Source: Streptomyces erythrochromogenes
GTDB taxonomy: Bacteria > Actinomycetota > Actinomycetes > Streptomycetales > Streptomycetaceae
Direction of reading: 5' to 3'
Length of the DNA stretch: 64,000 nt
NCBI RefSeq assembly: GCF_036170895.1
Contig: NZ_CP108036.1
Coordinates: 310,001-374,000 of the forward strand
The notes under the pieces are model-generated. The model was not told the DNA's origin, ran no database searches, and saw only the letters and a program-made list of their open reading frames with translations. The first letter of the stretch is position 1; each line of letters opens with the position of its first letter. The position numbers were made by a program, and so were the translations under genes. This document shows, one piece after another, positions 26,883 through 35,674 of the stretch.

Positions 26883-27257
26883 ATGAACCCCCTGGCCGCC
26901 CGCGGTCCGCACAGTGTCACGCTCGCCGCCCGGGCCGACTGCAGTGTCATCACCCTCACCGGTGACCTGGACCTCGACCGTGTCGAGCCCTTGCGCACGG
27001 CACTTCGCGAGGCCTGTACCGCTCCCGGTGCCCCGGCACGGGTGGTCGTCGACCTCTCGCGGCTCGACTTCTGCGACTCCGTCGGGCTCAACGCCCTGCT
27101 CCACGCGCGCTCGCTGTGCGAGTCGAACGGGCGGACGCTCACGCTCGCCGATCCCGGCCCGCAGTTCCACCGCCTGCTGTGCATCACGGGCGCCGACCGG
27201 GTGTTCGACCTCACCGTCTCGGGGGCGCCCGACGGACCTCCCGGCACGGGGCCGTGA
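26883..27257 (+). CDS. STAS-domain anti-sigma factor antagonist
   Basis: A 124-residue STAS protein of the RsbV/SpoIIAA/BldG type. The domain shows SVITLTGDLDLDRVEPLRTA and the phospho-serine region LSRLDFCDSVGLNALLHAR, where DSVG carries the serine that anti-sigma kinases modify. ATG 26883 is chosen on homology. No kinase is adjacent, but an RsbW-like ATPase gene lies at 51.9-52.3 kb. It would release a sigma factor by binding its anti-sigma factor. Confidence 0.85.
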   Translation: MNPLAARGPHSVTLAARADCSVITLTGDLDLDRVEPLRTALREACTAPGAPARVVVDLSRLDFCDSVGLNALLHARSLCESNGRTLTLADPGPQFHRLLCITGADRVFDLTVSGAPDGPPGTGP

Positions 27258-27266
27258 CCGTGGGAC

Positions 27267-27282
27267 AGCGGCCGCGGCCGCT
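27267..27282. terminator. 16-bp palindrome between convergent genes
   Basis: AGCGGCCGCGGCCGCT is a perfect palindrome sitting between the ends of the STAS gene and the AraC gene, which converge here. It could serve as a bidirectional terminator. Confidence 0.35.
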
Positions 27283-28235
27283 CAGCCCGATCTGAGCGTG
27301 ACGGAGGGCGCCACGCCGTACTCCTGCCGGTAGGCGGCGGCGAAGCGGCCCTGGTGCGCGAAGCCCCAGCGCCCGGCGATGCCGGCGACGGTGGCATGGC
27401 CCGACGGATCGGCGGACCGGAGGTCGGCATGGGCACGGGCCAGCCGGACCCGGCGGAGGTGGCCGAGCGGCGTCGTGCCGGCGTGGCGGGTGAAGGCGTA
27501 CTGCACCGCGCGCGGGGTGACCGGGATCGAGGCGGCGATGTCGGCGAGCGTGATGTCGCGGTGGGCGTTGGCCTCGATGAACGCGACGGCGCGGCGCAGG
27601 GTGTCGCTGTGTGCGTCGCGCGTGTCGCGCGGGGCGGGCGCGTCTTCCCGGGCGGTGTTCGGCAGCGTGCACAGCACCGTGGCCGCCAGGTGCTGGGCGG
27701 CCGTCGAGACCAGCAGCCCGTCGGGGTCTGCGGATGCCCCGCTGTCGTCGAGGACATGGTCGCGGAGGTAGGCGACGGCCGCGCCGAGCCGCCGGTTCTC
27801 GGCCGGGCCGACGGCCCGGGGGCCGGTGATCCGTACGTCCCTGCCGGCGGGGGCGGAGGCCACCCGGCCCAGCAGGCGGGGGTCGAACATCGTGATCGTG
27901 TACCGGGCTTCGCGCACCTGCCCCTCGTAGGGCCGGTCGGGAGGGGCGAGGAGGAAGGTCTCGCCGGGGCCGAAGACCTCCTCGCGGCCGCCTGTGGTGT
28001 CCACGATGGTTCCGCTGTGCATCGTCACCAGGCACACCTTGCCCAGGCAGCCCGCGTCGTAGCCCATCGTGTAGCCGAACGACAGGCGGTCCACGCTCAG
28101 CCCGCCGACCGCGGTACGGGAGATCCGCGCCCGGGTGTCCGCGGGGCGGCCGCCGATCTGCATGGGGGTGTAGGCGGCGGACAGGAACGCCTCCGTGGCC
28201 CCCAGGTCCCCGCTCTCGAAGAAGAGGTTCGTCAT
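27282..28235 (-). CDS. AraC-family transcriptional regulator
   Basis: A full-length 317-residue AraC regulator. The N-terminal cupin-like sensor includes TIVDTTGGREEVFGPGETFL and LLAPPDRPYEG. The C-terminal double HTH has DITLADIAASIPVTPRAVQY, TRHAGTTPLGHLRRVRLARA and WGFAHQGRFAAAYRQEYG. The inducer is unknown. It is followed downstream only by the convergent STAS gene and preceded by a P450 gene on the same strand with an 87-base gap, so it could act on that gene. Confidence 0.9.
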   Translation of the reverse strand: MTNLFFESGDLGATEAFLSAAYTPMQIGGRPADTRARISRTAVGGLSVDRLSFGYTMGYDAGCLGKVCLVTMHSGTIVDTTGGREEVFGPGETFLLAPPDRPYEGQVREARYTITMFDPRLLGRVASAPAGRDVRITGPRAVGPAENRRLGAAVAYLRDHVLDDSGASADPDGLLVSTAAQHLAATVLCTLPNTAREDAPAPRDTRDAHSDTLRRAVAFIEANAHRDITLADIAASIPVTPRAVQYAFTRHAGTTPLGHLRRVRLARAHADLRSADPSGHATVAGIAGRWGFAHQGRFAAAYRQEYGVAPSVTLRSG

Positions 28236-28322
28236 CGGGCCCTCCCTCGCCCCGTCCGCACCCCCGGCACGGCTGCCGGCGACAGGCGCCTCCAGTATGC
28301 CGTGACCGGCCGGCCGGGCCTT

Positions 28323-29543
28323 CTACGCACCGGCGTCGAAGGTCACCGGGAGGCTGAGGGGGCCGCGCAGTCCGCCCTGGCGCCAGCGGATGCCGTCCGG
28401 CTCCACGGCCAGGGCGAGCCCGGGCAGCCGGCGCAGCGCGGTGCCGATCGCGATGTGCCCCTCCAGCCGGGCCAGCGGCGCGCCCAGGCAGTAGTGGACG
28501 CCGTGGCCGAAGGCGAGGTGGGCGTTGTCCTGCCGGGTGATGTCGAGGCGGTCGGGGTCGGGGAACCGTGCCGGGTCGCGGTCGGCGATGGCCGACGCGA
28601 TCAGGACGGTCGCTCCGCGCGGGATGGCCGTACCCGCGATCTCGACGTCCTCGCGGGCGAAGCGGGCGATGCCGGGGCTGACCGGGCCGTCGTAGCGGAG
28701 GAACTCCTCGATCGCGCTTCCCAGGAGCTCGGGTTCGGAGCGCAGGAGGTCGAGCTGGCCGGGGTGGGTGAGGAGCATGGCGATGCCGCCGCTGATCAGG
28801 TTGACCGTGGTGATGTAGCCGGCGGCGAGCAGCAGGAAGACCATGGCGATGAGCTCGTCCTCGCTCAGGCGCCGTTCCTCGTCCCGGGCGGTGATCAGGG
28901 CGCTGAGCAGGTCGTCCCCGGGGTCTGCCCGCTTGTCCCGGATGAGGCCGGTCACGTAGGCGCGCATGTGCTGCCACGCCTCGTCCACGACGGCGGGGTC
29001 CGGCGGCTGCGCACCCCGCATGATCATGCGGTCGGTCCAGCGCTGGAAGTCGAGGCGGTCGTCCGCCGGTACTCCGAGCAGTTCGCCGATGACGGTGACG
29101 GGCAGCGGCAGCGCGAAGTCCGCGACGAGGTCGGCGCGGCCGGCCGGGGCGATCGCGTCCAGGAGGCGGTCGGTGACGGCCTGGATCCGGGGCCGCATCT
29201 CCGCGACCCTGCGGGCGGTGAACGCCTTGGAGACCAGGCGGCGCAGGCGGGTGTGGTCGGGCGGGTCGCTGCGGAGCATGTTGCTGAGCATCGACTCGCG
29301 CTCCGTTCCGGGCAGCTGGGCCAGGAGCCGGGGGTCCGAGGCGTCGCGTACGTCGCTGCTGAGGCGGGAGTCGGACAGGGCCGCGAGCCCGTCCTCGTAG
29401 CGGGTGACGAGCCAGACGTCCAGGCCGCCCGCGGCCACGACGCGGCGTACGGGGCCCTCCTCGCGCAGTTCCCGGTACAGCGGGAACGGGTCCGCGAGGA
29501 ATGCCGGGTCGGCGTAGGGAAGAAGGACCGGCCGCTCACTCAT
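28323..29543 (-). CDS. Cytochrome P450 with altered I-helix motif
   Basis: A 406-residue bacterial class I P450. The heme ligand cysteine (about residue 351) lies in LAFGHGVHYCLGAPLARLEG. The ExxR pair is in SAIEEFLRYDGPVS, and a conserved helix C region is LRSDPPDHTRLRRLVSKAF. The I-helix reads FLLLAAGYITTVNLISGG: the usual AG(G/H)(E/D)TT acid is replaced by isoleucine, while the threonines are kept. No ferredoxin or reductase gene is adjacent. The substrate is unknown; an AraC regulator follows. Confidence 0.92.
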   Translation of the reverse strand: MSERPVLLPYADPAFLADPFPLYRELREEGPVRRVVAAGGLDVWLVTRYEDGLAALSDSRLSSDVRDASDPRLLAQLPGTERESMLSNMLRSDPPDHTRLRRLVSKAFTARRVAEMRPRIQAVTDRLLDAIAPAGRADLVADFALPLPVTVIGELLGVPADDRLDFQRWTDRMIMRGAQPPDPAVVDEAWQHMRAYVTGLIRDKRADPGDDLLSALITARDEERRLSEDELIAMVFLLLAAGYITTVNLISGGIAMLLTHPGQLDLLRSEPELLGSAIEEFLRYDGPVSPGIARFAREDVEIAGTAIPRGATVLIASAIADRDPARFPDPDRLDITRQDNAHLAFGHGVHYCLGAPLARLEGHIAIGTALRRLPGLALAVEPDGIRWRQGGLRGPLSLPVTFDAGA

Positions 29544-29753
29544 CGTGCCTCCAGGAGTACGACGCCTCTGCCATGGGAAGTGAGGATATGCGTCCGAGTC
29601 TCCACGAATGCTGCTTTTCGGTCAGGGCGGACGAGCCGTACCCCGTCACGACGGCCCGTCAACTCCCGGTATCAATGGCAACCTGATGGCCTGTCGATTA
29701 CCGATGGACGCGCGATCTGGGCCAAGGCCCACTCCGGAAAGTATGATCAAGAA

Positions 29754-30290
29754 ATGGCTGACATGACCGAAACTACGCCAGGCTGGCTGACCAGTGACGA
29801 GCTGGACGCGGCCAGGGCCCAGATGCCGATCCTGTACGTCGAGGCCGTTCCCGTGCGCGTCGACGAAACCGGCGAAGTCACCAGCATCGGGCTGCTCCTG
29901 CGGATCGGCGCGGACGGAACGATCAGCCGGACGCTGGTGTCCGGCCGTGTCATGCACCACGAGCGGATCCGTGACGCGCTGCTGCGCCATCTGGAGAAGG
30001 ACCTGGGCCCGGTGGCCCTGCCCCTGGTGCCGGCCTCCCTCCAGCCCTTCACGGTGGCCGAATACTTCCCCACGGTCGGGATCACTCCGTTCCACGACCC
30101 CCGCCAGCACGCGGTGTCCCTCGCCTACGTCGTACCGGTGACGGGTGACTGCCGTCCCCGGCAGGACGCCCTGGACCTGGTGTGGTTCAGCCCGCAGGAA
30201 GCGGCCTCGCCGGCCGTGCAGGGCGAGATGCCGGGCGGCCACGCGGTGCTGCTGAAGCAGGCCCTGGCGCACGTGGGACGCACGTACTGA
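29754..30290 (+). CDS. DUF4916 / NUDIX-like protein
   Basis: A 178-residue protein of the DUF4916 group, which has a NUDIX-like fold. It reads TPGWLTSDELDAARAQMPIL then YVEAVPVRVDETGEVTSIG, with LVPASLQPFTVAEYFPT later. The classic NUDIX box (GX5EX7REUXEEXGU) is not visible, so hydrolase activity is doubtful. ATG 29754 and ATG 29763 are both possible. The 210-base divergent region with the P450 gene holds no other gene. Confidence 0.75.
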   Translation: MADMTETTPGWLTSDELDAARAQMPILYVEAVPVRVDETGEVTSIGLLLRIGADGTISRTLVSGRVMHHERIRDALLRHLEKDLGPVALPLVPASLQPFTVAEYFPTVGITPFHDPRQHAVSLAYVVPVTGDCRPRQDALDLVWFSPQEAASPAVQGEMPGGHAVLLKQALAHVGRTY

Positions 30291-30323
30291 GGCGGCCGCC
30301 CCCGCGCGGGCGTCCGTCTGCGT

Positions 30324-30896
30324 CTACGGCGTCTGCGCCGGGGTGAACCGCGTGAGGATCAGCAGGGTGTCCACGAGGTCCTCGGCGGGTGCGCCGGTGG
30401 CCAGGCGGCGGAGCTGTTGCCCGAAGACCAGGGCGACGGCCACGCCGGCCAGCCGTTCGGGGTCCGGGACGCCCAATTGGGTCAGGATACGGGTGGCCAG
30501 CAGGTCGTAGGCGGCGAAGCACTCGGCTGCGGCGGCCCGTAGCCGTTCGTCGCGGCCGGCCTGCACGTAGAGCTCGAAGGGCGCTATGTGCCGGCTGTCG
30601 AAGGCGTTGCCGCCCGCGACCTGCGCCACCACCTCGGCGGCCTGGCCGATGTCGAAGTGCTCGTCGGAGCACTCGTCGGCCAGTGCCGTGAAGTGCCGGG
30701 TCTCCTCGGCCACGAAGTGCAGCAGGCTCTCGCGCAGCAGCTCGTGCTGGGTGGCGAAGTGGTAGGTGACGGAGCCGAGGGAGACCTCGGCCTCTTTGGC
30801 GATCCGCCGGTTGGTGACGGCCGCGATGCCGTCCTGCCCGATGATCCGCAGCACGGCGTCGATGATGCTCTGGCGGGTGGCGGATGCGTGGGGCAT
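30324..30896 (-). CDS. TetR-family regulator
   Basis: A 190-residue TetR protein. The HTH is ATRQSIIDAVLRIIGQDGIA then TNRRIAKEAEVSLGSVTYHF. The C-terminal domain contains LYVQAGRDERLRAAAAECFA. It is divergent to an SDR gene, and a perfect 20-bp palindrome lies between them, so it most likely represses the SDR gene and itself. An alternative ATG lies six codons upstream. Confidence 0.9.
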   Translation of the reverse strand: MPHASATRQSIIDAVLRIIGQDGIAAVTNRRIAKEAEVSLGSVTYHFATQHELLRESLLHFVAEETRHFTALADECSDEHFDIGQAAEVVAQVAGGNAFDSRHIAPFELYVQAGRDERLRAAAAECFAAYDLLATRILTQLGVPDPERLAGVAVALVFGQQLRRLATGAPAEDLVDTLLILTRFTPAQTP

Positions 30897-30991
30897 GTCC
30901 GCATTCTGCCCCATCGGCCTGCGTGTCCGTCCCTGCGGGGGCGGGGAGTCGGGGACGGCAGGGGTGTGGACAAGCAGGGACGCGGTCCCTA

Positions 30992-31011
30992 CTGTTCGTT
31001 CGAACGAACAG
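30992..31011. promoter_or_regulatory. Perfect 20-bp palindromic operator between tetR and SDR genes
   Basis: The arms CTGTTCGTTC and GAACGAACAG are exact complements without a spacer. The site lies 96 bases before the regulator start and 32 bases before the SDR start. Size, symmetry and position are those of a TetR operator. Confidence 0.8.
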
Positions 31012-31042
31012 AAGAACGCCGCAGCGCCGCACGGGAGTCGTC

Positions 31043-31834
31043 GTGGAGATGTCCGGATCGAACGTTCTGCTCACCGGGGCCACCGGAGGCATCGGCTGCA
31101 CCCTTGCCGCGCGGCTGACCGCGCAGGGGTCCCGCCTCACCGTCACCGGCCGGCAGGAGGCCGCCCTGAAGACCGCCGCGGACGCCTGCGGGGCCCGGGC
31201 CGTGGTCGCCGATCTGGCCGTCCGGTCCGACGTCGTGCGTCTCGCCGAGACCTGCGCGGATACGGACGTCCTCGTCGCGAACGCCGCACTGCCCGCCAGC
31301 GGCGACCTCCTGGACTACACGGAGGAGCAGCTCGACCGCGCCCTCGACGTCAACCTGCGGGCGCCCGTCCTGTTGTCCCGGCTGCTCGCGGAACACATGG
31401 TGGCCCGCGGCCGCGGCCACATCGTGCTGGTCGGTTCCATCTCCGGCAAGGCGGCCACCAAATCGACCTCCCTGTACAACGCGACGAAGTTCGGGCTGCG
31501 CGGGTTCGCCCTGGCCCTGCGCCAGGAACTCCGGGGCACGGGCGTGGGGGTGTCCCTGGTCCAGCCCGGCTTCGTCCGTGACGCCGGGATGTTCGCGGCC
31601 ACCGGTGCCTCCACACCGAACGGCATCAGGACCGTCACGCCCGGCCAGGTCGCCGACGGCGTCGTACGGGCCGTCCGCCGCGACCTGTGCGAGGTCAACG
31701 TCGCCCCGCTGGAGCTGCGGCTGCTCAGCGCCATAGCCGGGCAGTTCCCCGGCTTCGCCGAGCGGATCCAGGCCCGGGCGGACGTCGACGGCTCGGTGCG
31801 GCAGATCGTCGACTCCCAGCGCTCACGCCGCTAG
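31043..31834 (+). CDS. Short-chain dehydrogenase/reductase
   Basis: A 263-residue classical SDR. The cofactor motif is NVLLTGATGGIGCTLAARL, VANAAL follows, the catalytic serine is in VGSISG and the Tyr/Lys pair is in SLYNATKFGLRG. GTG 31043 was chosen because GGGAG lies six bases before it; ATG 31049 is the alternative. NADP preference cannot be settled. It is controlled with high likelihood by the divergent TetR gene. The substrate is unknown. Confidence 0.9.
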   Translation: MEMSGSNVLLTGATGGIGCTLAARLTAQGSRLTVTGRQEAALKTAADACGARAVVADLAVRSDVVRLAETCADTDVLVANAALPASGDLLDYTEEQLDRALDVNLRAPVLLSRLLAEHMVARGRGHIVLVGSISGKAATKSTSLYNATKFGLRGFALALRQELRGTGVGVSLVQPGFVRDAGMFAATGASTPNGIRTVTPGQVADGVVRAVRRDLCEVNVAPLELRLLSAIAGQFPGFAERIQARADVDGSVRQIVDSQRSRR

Positions 31835-31945
31835 GTCCTGCGCCGACGGGACCGCCGCCCCCGCCCGAGGCCCCGCTCCTCGCCCTTGCTCGTCCTCGCA
31901 CCTGCACGCCTTCCCAGCCACCTCATGTGAACGGAGAGCACGGCT

Positions 31946-34402
31946 GTGCCGAGTGAACACCTTCCGAGCGACGGGCCCGAGGCCGGCCCGCAGGTCGAAC
32001 GCAGGTCCCTGCTCCGATTAGGAGCCCTGCTGGCCGCGGGCGGGACCGCCGCGCTGGTACCCGCACCGGTCGCGCACGCCGCGACGCGGGGCCAGGGCTC
32101 CGACACGGTGACCACCACCTACAAGGGCCGCTCGCCCTACGGCAACGACCAATGGGCGTACGTCGCCTTCGACGTCCCCGCCGGAGTGCAGCGGATCTCC
32201 GTCACCGCCGCCCACGACGCCTCCGCCGGCATCCTGGACCTGGGGATCTTCGGCCCGACCGGGTTCCGCGGCTGGTCCGGCGGCGCACGGACCGGCTTCA
32301 CCCTCGCCGCGTCGGACGCGACCCCCGGCTACGTGCCCGGTCCCGTCGATCCCGGCCGCTGGTCCGTCATCCTGGGGCCCATGGTCGGCAGCCCCGGCGG
32401 CATGGACTGGCAGGTCGACGTCACCCTCCACCAGGGAGCCCCGCTGCCCCGGGTGCCGTACGACATCCTGCCCGCCGCGGTCGCCGGACGCGGCCCCGGC
32501 TGGTACCGGGGCGATCTGCACCTGCACAGCCGGCACTCCGACGGGCAGCGCACGGTGGACGAGATCGTCGCGGCGGCCCGCCAGGAGGGGCTGCACTTCA
32601 TCGCCACCTCCGACCACAACACCAGCTCCACCGGGGTGACGTGGAGCGGGAACGTCCCGACCGACCTGCTGGTGATCAACGCCGAGGAGGTCACCACCCG
32701 GCACGGCCACTGGCTGGCCGTCGGCCTGCCCCAGGGGGAATGGGTGGACTGGCGCTACGGCCCCGCGGACCAGGGGGTGTTCGAGGGCCACGCCCGTCGC
32801 GTGCACAGCCTCGGCGGGCTGACGATCGCCGCCCATCCGCTCACTCCGGCGCCGGGATCCTTCTGGGAGTTCGGCCTCGACCGCGTGGACGCGCTGGAGG
32901 TGTGGAACGGCCCGTGGACCCTGGACGACGCGGCCAACATCGCCGCCTGGCACGTCATGCTCTGCCTCGGCAAGCGGGTCGCGGCCGTCGGCAACAGCGA
33001 CGCCCACAGCCCCGCGGACGCCGTCGGCCGGCCGCACAACGTGGTGCGTGCCGCCGCCCTGTCGACCCCCGCCGTACTGGACGCGCTGCGCATGGGACGC
33101 TCGTACGCCGTCGAATCCGCGGCCGTGACCCTGGACTTCACGGCCCGCGCCGGCGCGGCTGTCGCCGGGCCCGGTGAGGAACTGCCCCTTTCGTTCTTCG
33201 ACGCCGTCGACGTGACCCTGAACGTGACGGGCGCCCCGGACAGCATCGCCACCCTGTACACCGAGTGGGGCATCATGGCCGCGACCTGCATCGACGGCAG
33301 TGGCCGGGGGCAGCTGAGGTGGCGCGGCTGGGGCAAGGCGTCGATGTTCGCCCGGGCGGAGGTGCGCCGTCCCGAGCCCGCCTCCACCACGCTGGACCAA
33401 CTGGTCGCCATCACCAACCCGGTGTGGTTCTACTCCGCCCGACTGCCCCCGTACGACGTGGAGCGGCGCGTGCTGTTCCACACCGAGCGCCGTCCCGACG
33501 GGTCGTGGAGCGGCATGCGTCCGCTGCCGGGTGCCGTCGGCGCCGCCTCGTTCGCCGGGGTGCAGAGCGCCCTGGCGGGGATGGCGGACGGCTCGGTGGT
33601 GGTGCTGGGCGTCGCGCCCGACAACGGCCTGTGGCTGACGACCGCACGGGGTTCGGCCACGCTCCAGCCCTGGCAGCGCGTCGCGGGGCCTGACGGCTCG
33701 ACCGGGTTCACGGTGCGGGAGGCGGACGTCGCGGCCTTCCCCGACGGCACCTGCCAGATCGTGGCGACGGCCATGGACGGCACCGCGTACCACCAGCTGC
33801 GGCGCGCCGACGGCGGCCTGACGGGGTTCAGGGCGATGCCGGGCTCCCCCGCGACGAGCCGCTGGGGTGCGACGAAGGTGGCGATCACCGCCATGCCCGA
33901 CGGGTCCGCCCAAGTGCTCGGTTACGGCACGGACGGCGCCATGTACCACTGCGTCCGCGGGCGTACGGGTACGTGGACGCCCTGGGGCAGGCCGGCCGGC
34001 TACGGCGGTGCCCCGACCTTCGCCGGCCCCGCCCTGGCGATCACCGGGATGCCCGACGGGTCCTCGCAGGTCCTGGCGATCGGGATCGACGGGATCGTGT
34101 ACCACCAACTGCGGCGGCCGGACGGCTCCTGGACCGGATTCCGGGCCCCGCGGGGCGTCACCACCGCCACCATGGGAGCCAGCGCCATCGGCATCACGGG
34201 AACGCCCGACGGCTCGGCCCAGGTCGTGGCGGTCGGGCTCGACGGACGGATCTGGCACAACGCCAGGATGCCGGACGGCTCCTGGACCCCGTTCGGCCAG
34301 ATCCCCGGCCCGAACGGGAGGGACCCCTTCCCCGCGGGCCAGGTCCGTATCACCGCCCTGCGCGACGGCACCACGCACGTGACGGCCATCAGCGCGGGCT
34401 AG
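31946..34402 (+). CDS. Tat-exported CehA/McbA-type PHP metallohydrolase with C-terminal repeat domain
   Basis: An 818-residue exported protein read from GTG. The Tat signal is VERRSLLRLGALLAAGGTAA with cleavage near PVAHA-AT. A beta-sandwich (about 55-175) precedes a PHP-type phosphoesterase domain with metal motifs GDLHLHSRHSDG (about 188), ATSDHNTSS (about 222), AAHPLTPAPGS and GNSDAHSP (about 350). From about 500 to the end, six to seven units of about 48 residues occur with the pattern DGSxQVLxxGxDGxVYHxxR, like bacterial PLL/tectonin beta-propellers. The propeller could bind a sugar or the cell wall. The combination suggests a secreted phosphodiesterase or carbamate hydrolase. Confidence 0.85.
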   Translation: MPSEHLPSDGPEAGPQVERRSLLRLGALLAAGGTAALVPAPVAHAATRGQGSDTVTTTYKGRSPYGNDQWAYVAFDVPAGVQRISVTAAHDASAGILDLGIFGPTGFRGWSGGARTGFTLAASDATPGYVPGPVDPGRWSVILGPMVGSPGGMDWQVDVTLHQGAPLPRVPYDILPAAVAGRGPGWYRGDLHLHSRHSDGQRTVDEIVAAARQEGLHFIATSDHNTSSTGVTWSGNVPTDLLVINAEEVTTRHGHWLAVGLPQGEWVDWRYGPADQGVFEGHARRVHSLGGLTIAAHPLTPAPGSFWEFGLDRVDALEVWNGPWTLDDAANIAAWHVMLCLGKRVAAVGNSDAHSPADAVGRPHNVVRAAALSTPAVLDALRMGRSYAVESAAVTLDFTARAGAAVAGPGEELPLSFFDAVDVTLNVTGAPDSIATLYTEWGIMAATCIDGSGRGQLRWRGWGKASMFARAEVRRPEPASTTLDQLVAITNPVWFYSARLPPYDVERRVLFHTERRPDGSWSGMRPLPGAVGAASFAGVQSALAGMADGSVVVLGVAPDNGLWLTTARGSATLQPWQRVAGPDGSTGFTVREADVAAFPDGTCQIVATAMDGTAYHQLRRADGGLTGFRAMPGSPATSRWGATKVAITAMPDGSAQVLGYGTDGAMYHCVRGRTGTWTPWGRPAGYGGAPTFAGPALAITGMPDGSSQVLAIGIDGIVYHQLRRPDGSWTGFRAPRGVTTATMGASAIGITGTPDGSAQVVAVGLDGRIWHNARMPDGSWTPFGQIPGPNGRDPFPAGQVRITALRDGTTHVTAISAG

Positions 34403-34445
34403 CGTGTCCGGGACCGCCTCGCGCACCGCCGTGCGCCGCGCCGCC

Positions 34446-35501
34446 TTACCGGGGCGGGTCGGGGTCGCGGAGTGCGGGGCGGGACCAGGGGGCGTCGGCG
34501 TCGGCGACCGCGGCCGGTTCCGGGCGCAGGCCCAGTTCGCCGAGCTCGTTGAGCGCCATCATGGCGGTGAACATCGGGTTGGGGTTGGCGCCGCCCACCC
34601 CGAGCTCGGCGACGGCCTGCGCGTAGCGGGAGGTGAACGCGCTCGGGACGATCCGCCCGCCCTCGCCGGTCAGCCCGAGCGCCGCCCCCTGCAGGGCCGT
34701 GGCCTGTTCCAGCAGTCCGTCCAGATGGGACACCGCCTCGGCGCCGCGGCGCAGGGCGAAGGTGTGCCCGTCGGTGAGGGTAGCGGCCTCCCCCTCCTCG
34801 AAGAGGCCGGCGACGGCGCCGAGCACGGTCTGGATCTTGAGCTGGTCGGCGTCGTACATCGCACCGCAGGCGCCGTTGCCCTCATCGGACAGGTGGAGGA
34901 CGCCGCAGTCCCCCAGGTGCACGATCACGTGCCCGGCGCAGTGGCCCTGGCTGCGCAGCACCCGGACCGCGCCGTCGGCGAAGGTCCAGCCGGTGAACCG
35001 GCGCGAGCCGATCCGGATCATCTCCAGCGGCCGTTCCTCGTAGGTCCGGGTCGTCGCGGCGAAGGGCCGCATCGGCGTGAAGAGCGACACGACCCGGGCG
35101 GCCAGTGCGGGCGCCGGAAGCGGCGCCGCCCAGGCGATGCGCTCGAAGGACCGCACCCAGTAGGACTCCGGGTCCCGCATCTGGTCGAGGTCGCGGGCGG
35201 GGACGTAGTGCTCGGCGGGTACGCCCAGTTCGTCGGCCACGTCGTTGTTGCCGACGTGGTCGGGGTGGCCGTGCGTGGTCAGGACCAGCGCCCGGGACCA
35301 GGGCCCGACGCGGTCGGCCGCCGTCCGCAGTGCCGCGCGGAAGGCCGTCGTGACGCCGGTGTCGACGAGCACCAGCGTGTCGCCGGCCCGGTGCACCAGG
35401 GCGTTGCCGACGTCCGGTTGATCGTGCGCGAGGTCCAGTTCCCGGCCGAGGACCAGCACGGTCCTGTCGTCGATCTCGATCAGGTCACCGAGCGCGGTCA
35501 T
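34446..35501 (-). CDS. Metallo-beta-lactamase fold hydrolase
   Basis: A 351-residue MBL-fold protein. Zinc ligands are in LTTHGHPDHVGNN, RSQGHCAGHVIVHL and HLSDEG. The start ATG 35501 has GGGAGG before it. The C-terminal 130 residues, with GAVAGLFEEGEAATLTDGHT, are helical. The substrate is unknown; lactonase, glyoxalase or alkylsulfatase-like roles are all possible. It converges with the PHP hydrolase gene. Confidence 0.88.
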   Translation of the reverse strand: MTALGDLIEIDDRTVLVLGRELDLAHDQPDVGNALVHRAGDTLVLVDTGVTTAFRAALRTAADRVGPWSRALVLTTHGHPDHVGNNDVADELGVPAEHYVPARDLDQMRDPESYWVRSFERIAWAAPLPAPALAARVVSLFTPMRPFAATTRTYEERPLEMIRIGSRRFTGWTFADGAVRVLRSQGHCAGHVIVHLGDCGVLHLSDEGNGACGAMYDADQLKIQTVLGAVAGLFEEGEAATLTDGHTFALRRGAEAVSHLDGLLEQATALQGAALGLTGEGGRIVPSAFTSRYAQAVAELGVGGANPNPMFTAMMALNELGELGLRPEPAAVADADAPWSRPALRDPDPPR

Positions 35502-35674
35502 GGATCCTCCCGCGGTCCGCTCCGGGCCGGAGCCGCTGTTCAAGGCTGTACAGGCACCAGTCTCCCGCCGCCGGGCGTACGCCGCACCAGCGCCCCGGAT
35601 GCCCCGCACCGGCCGCTGAGCGCGTCGGCGGGAACCTACCTACGCTGGGAAGGGGTACCGGATGGGGTGAAGCC

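Noticed and set aside
27354..29753. A long plus-strand frame antisense to the AraC and P450 genes
   Set aside because: Only its last 179 codons (from 29754) form a recognisable protein; the rest is shadow of the two minus-strand genes.
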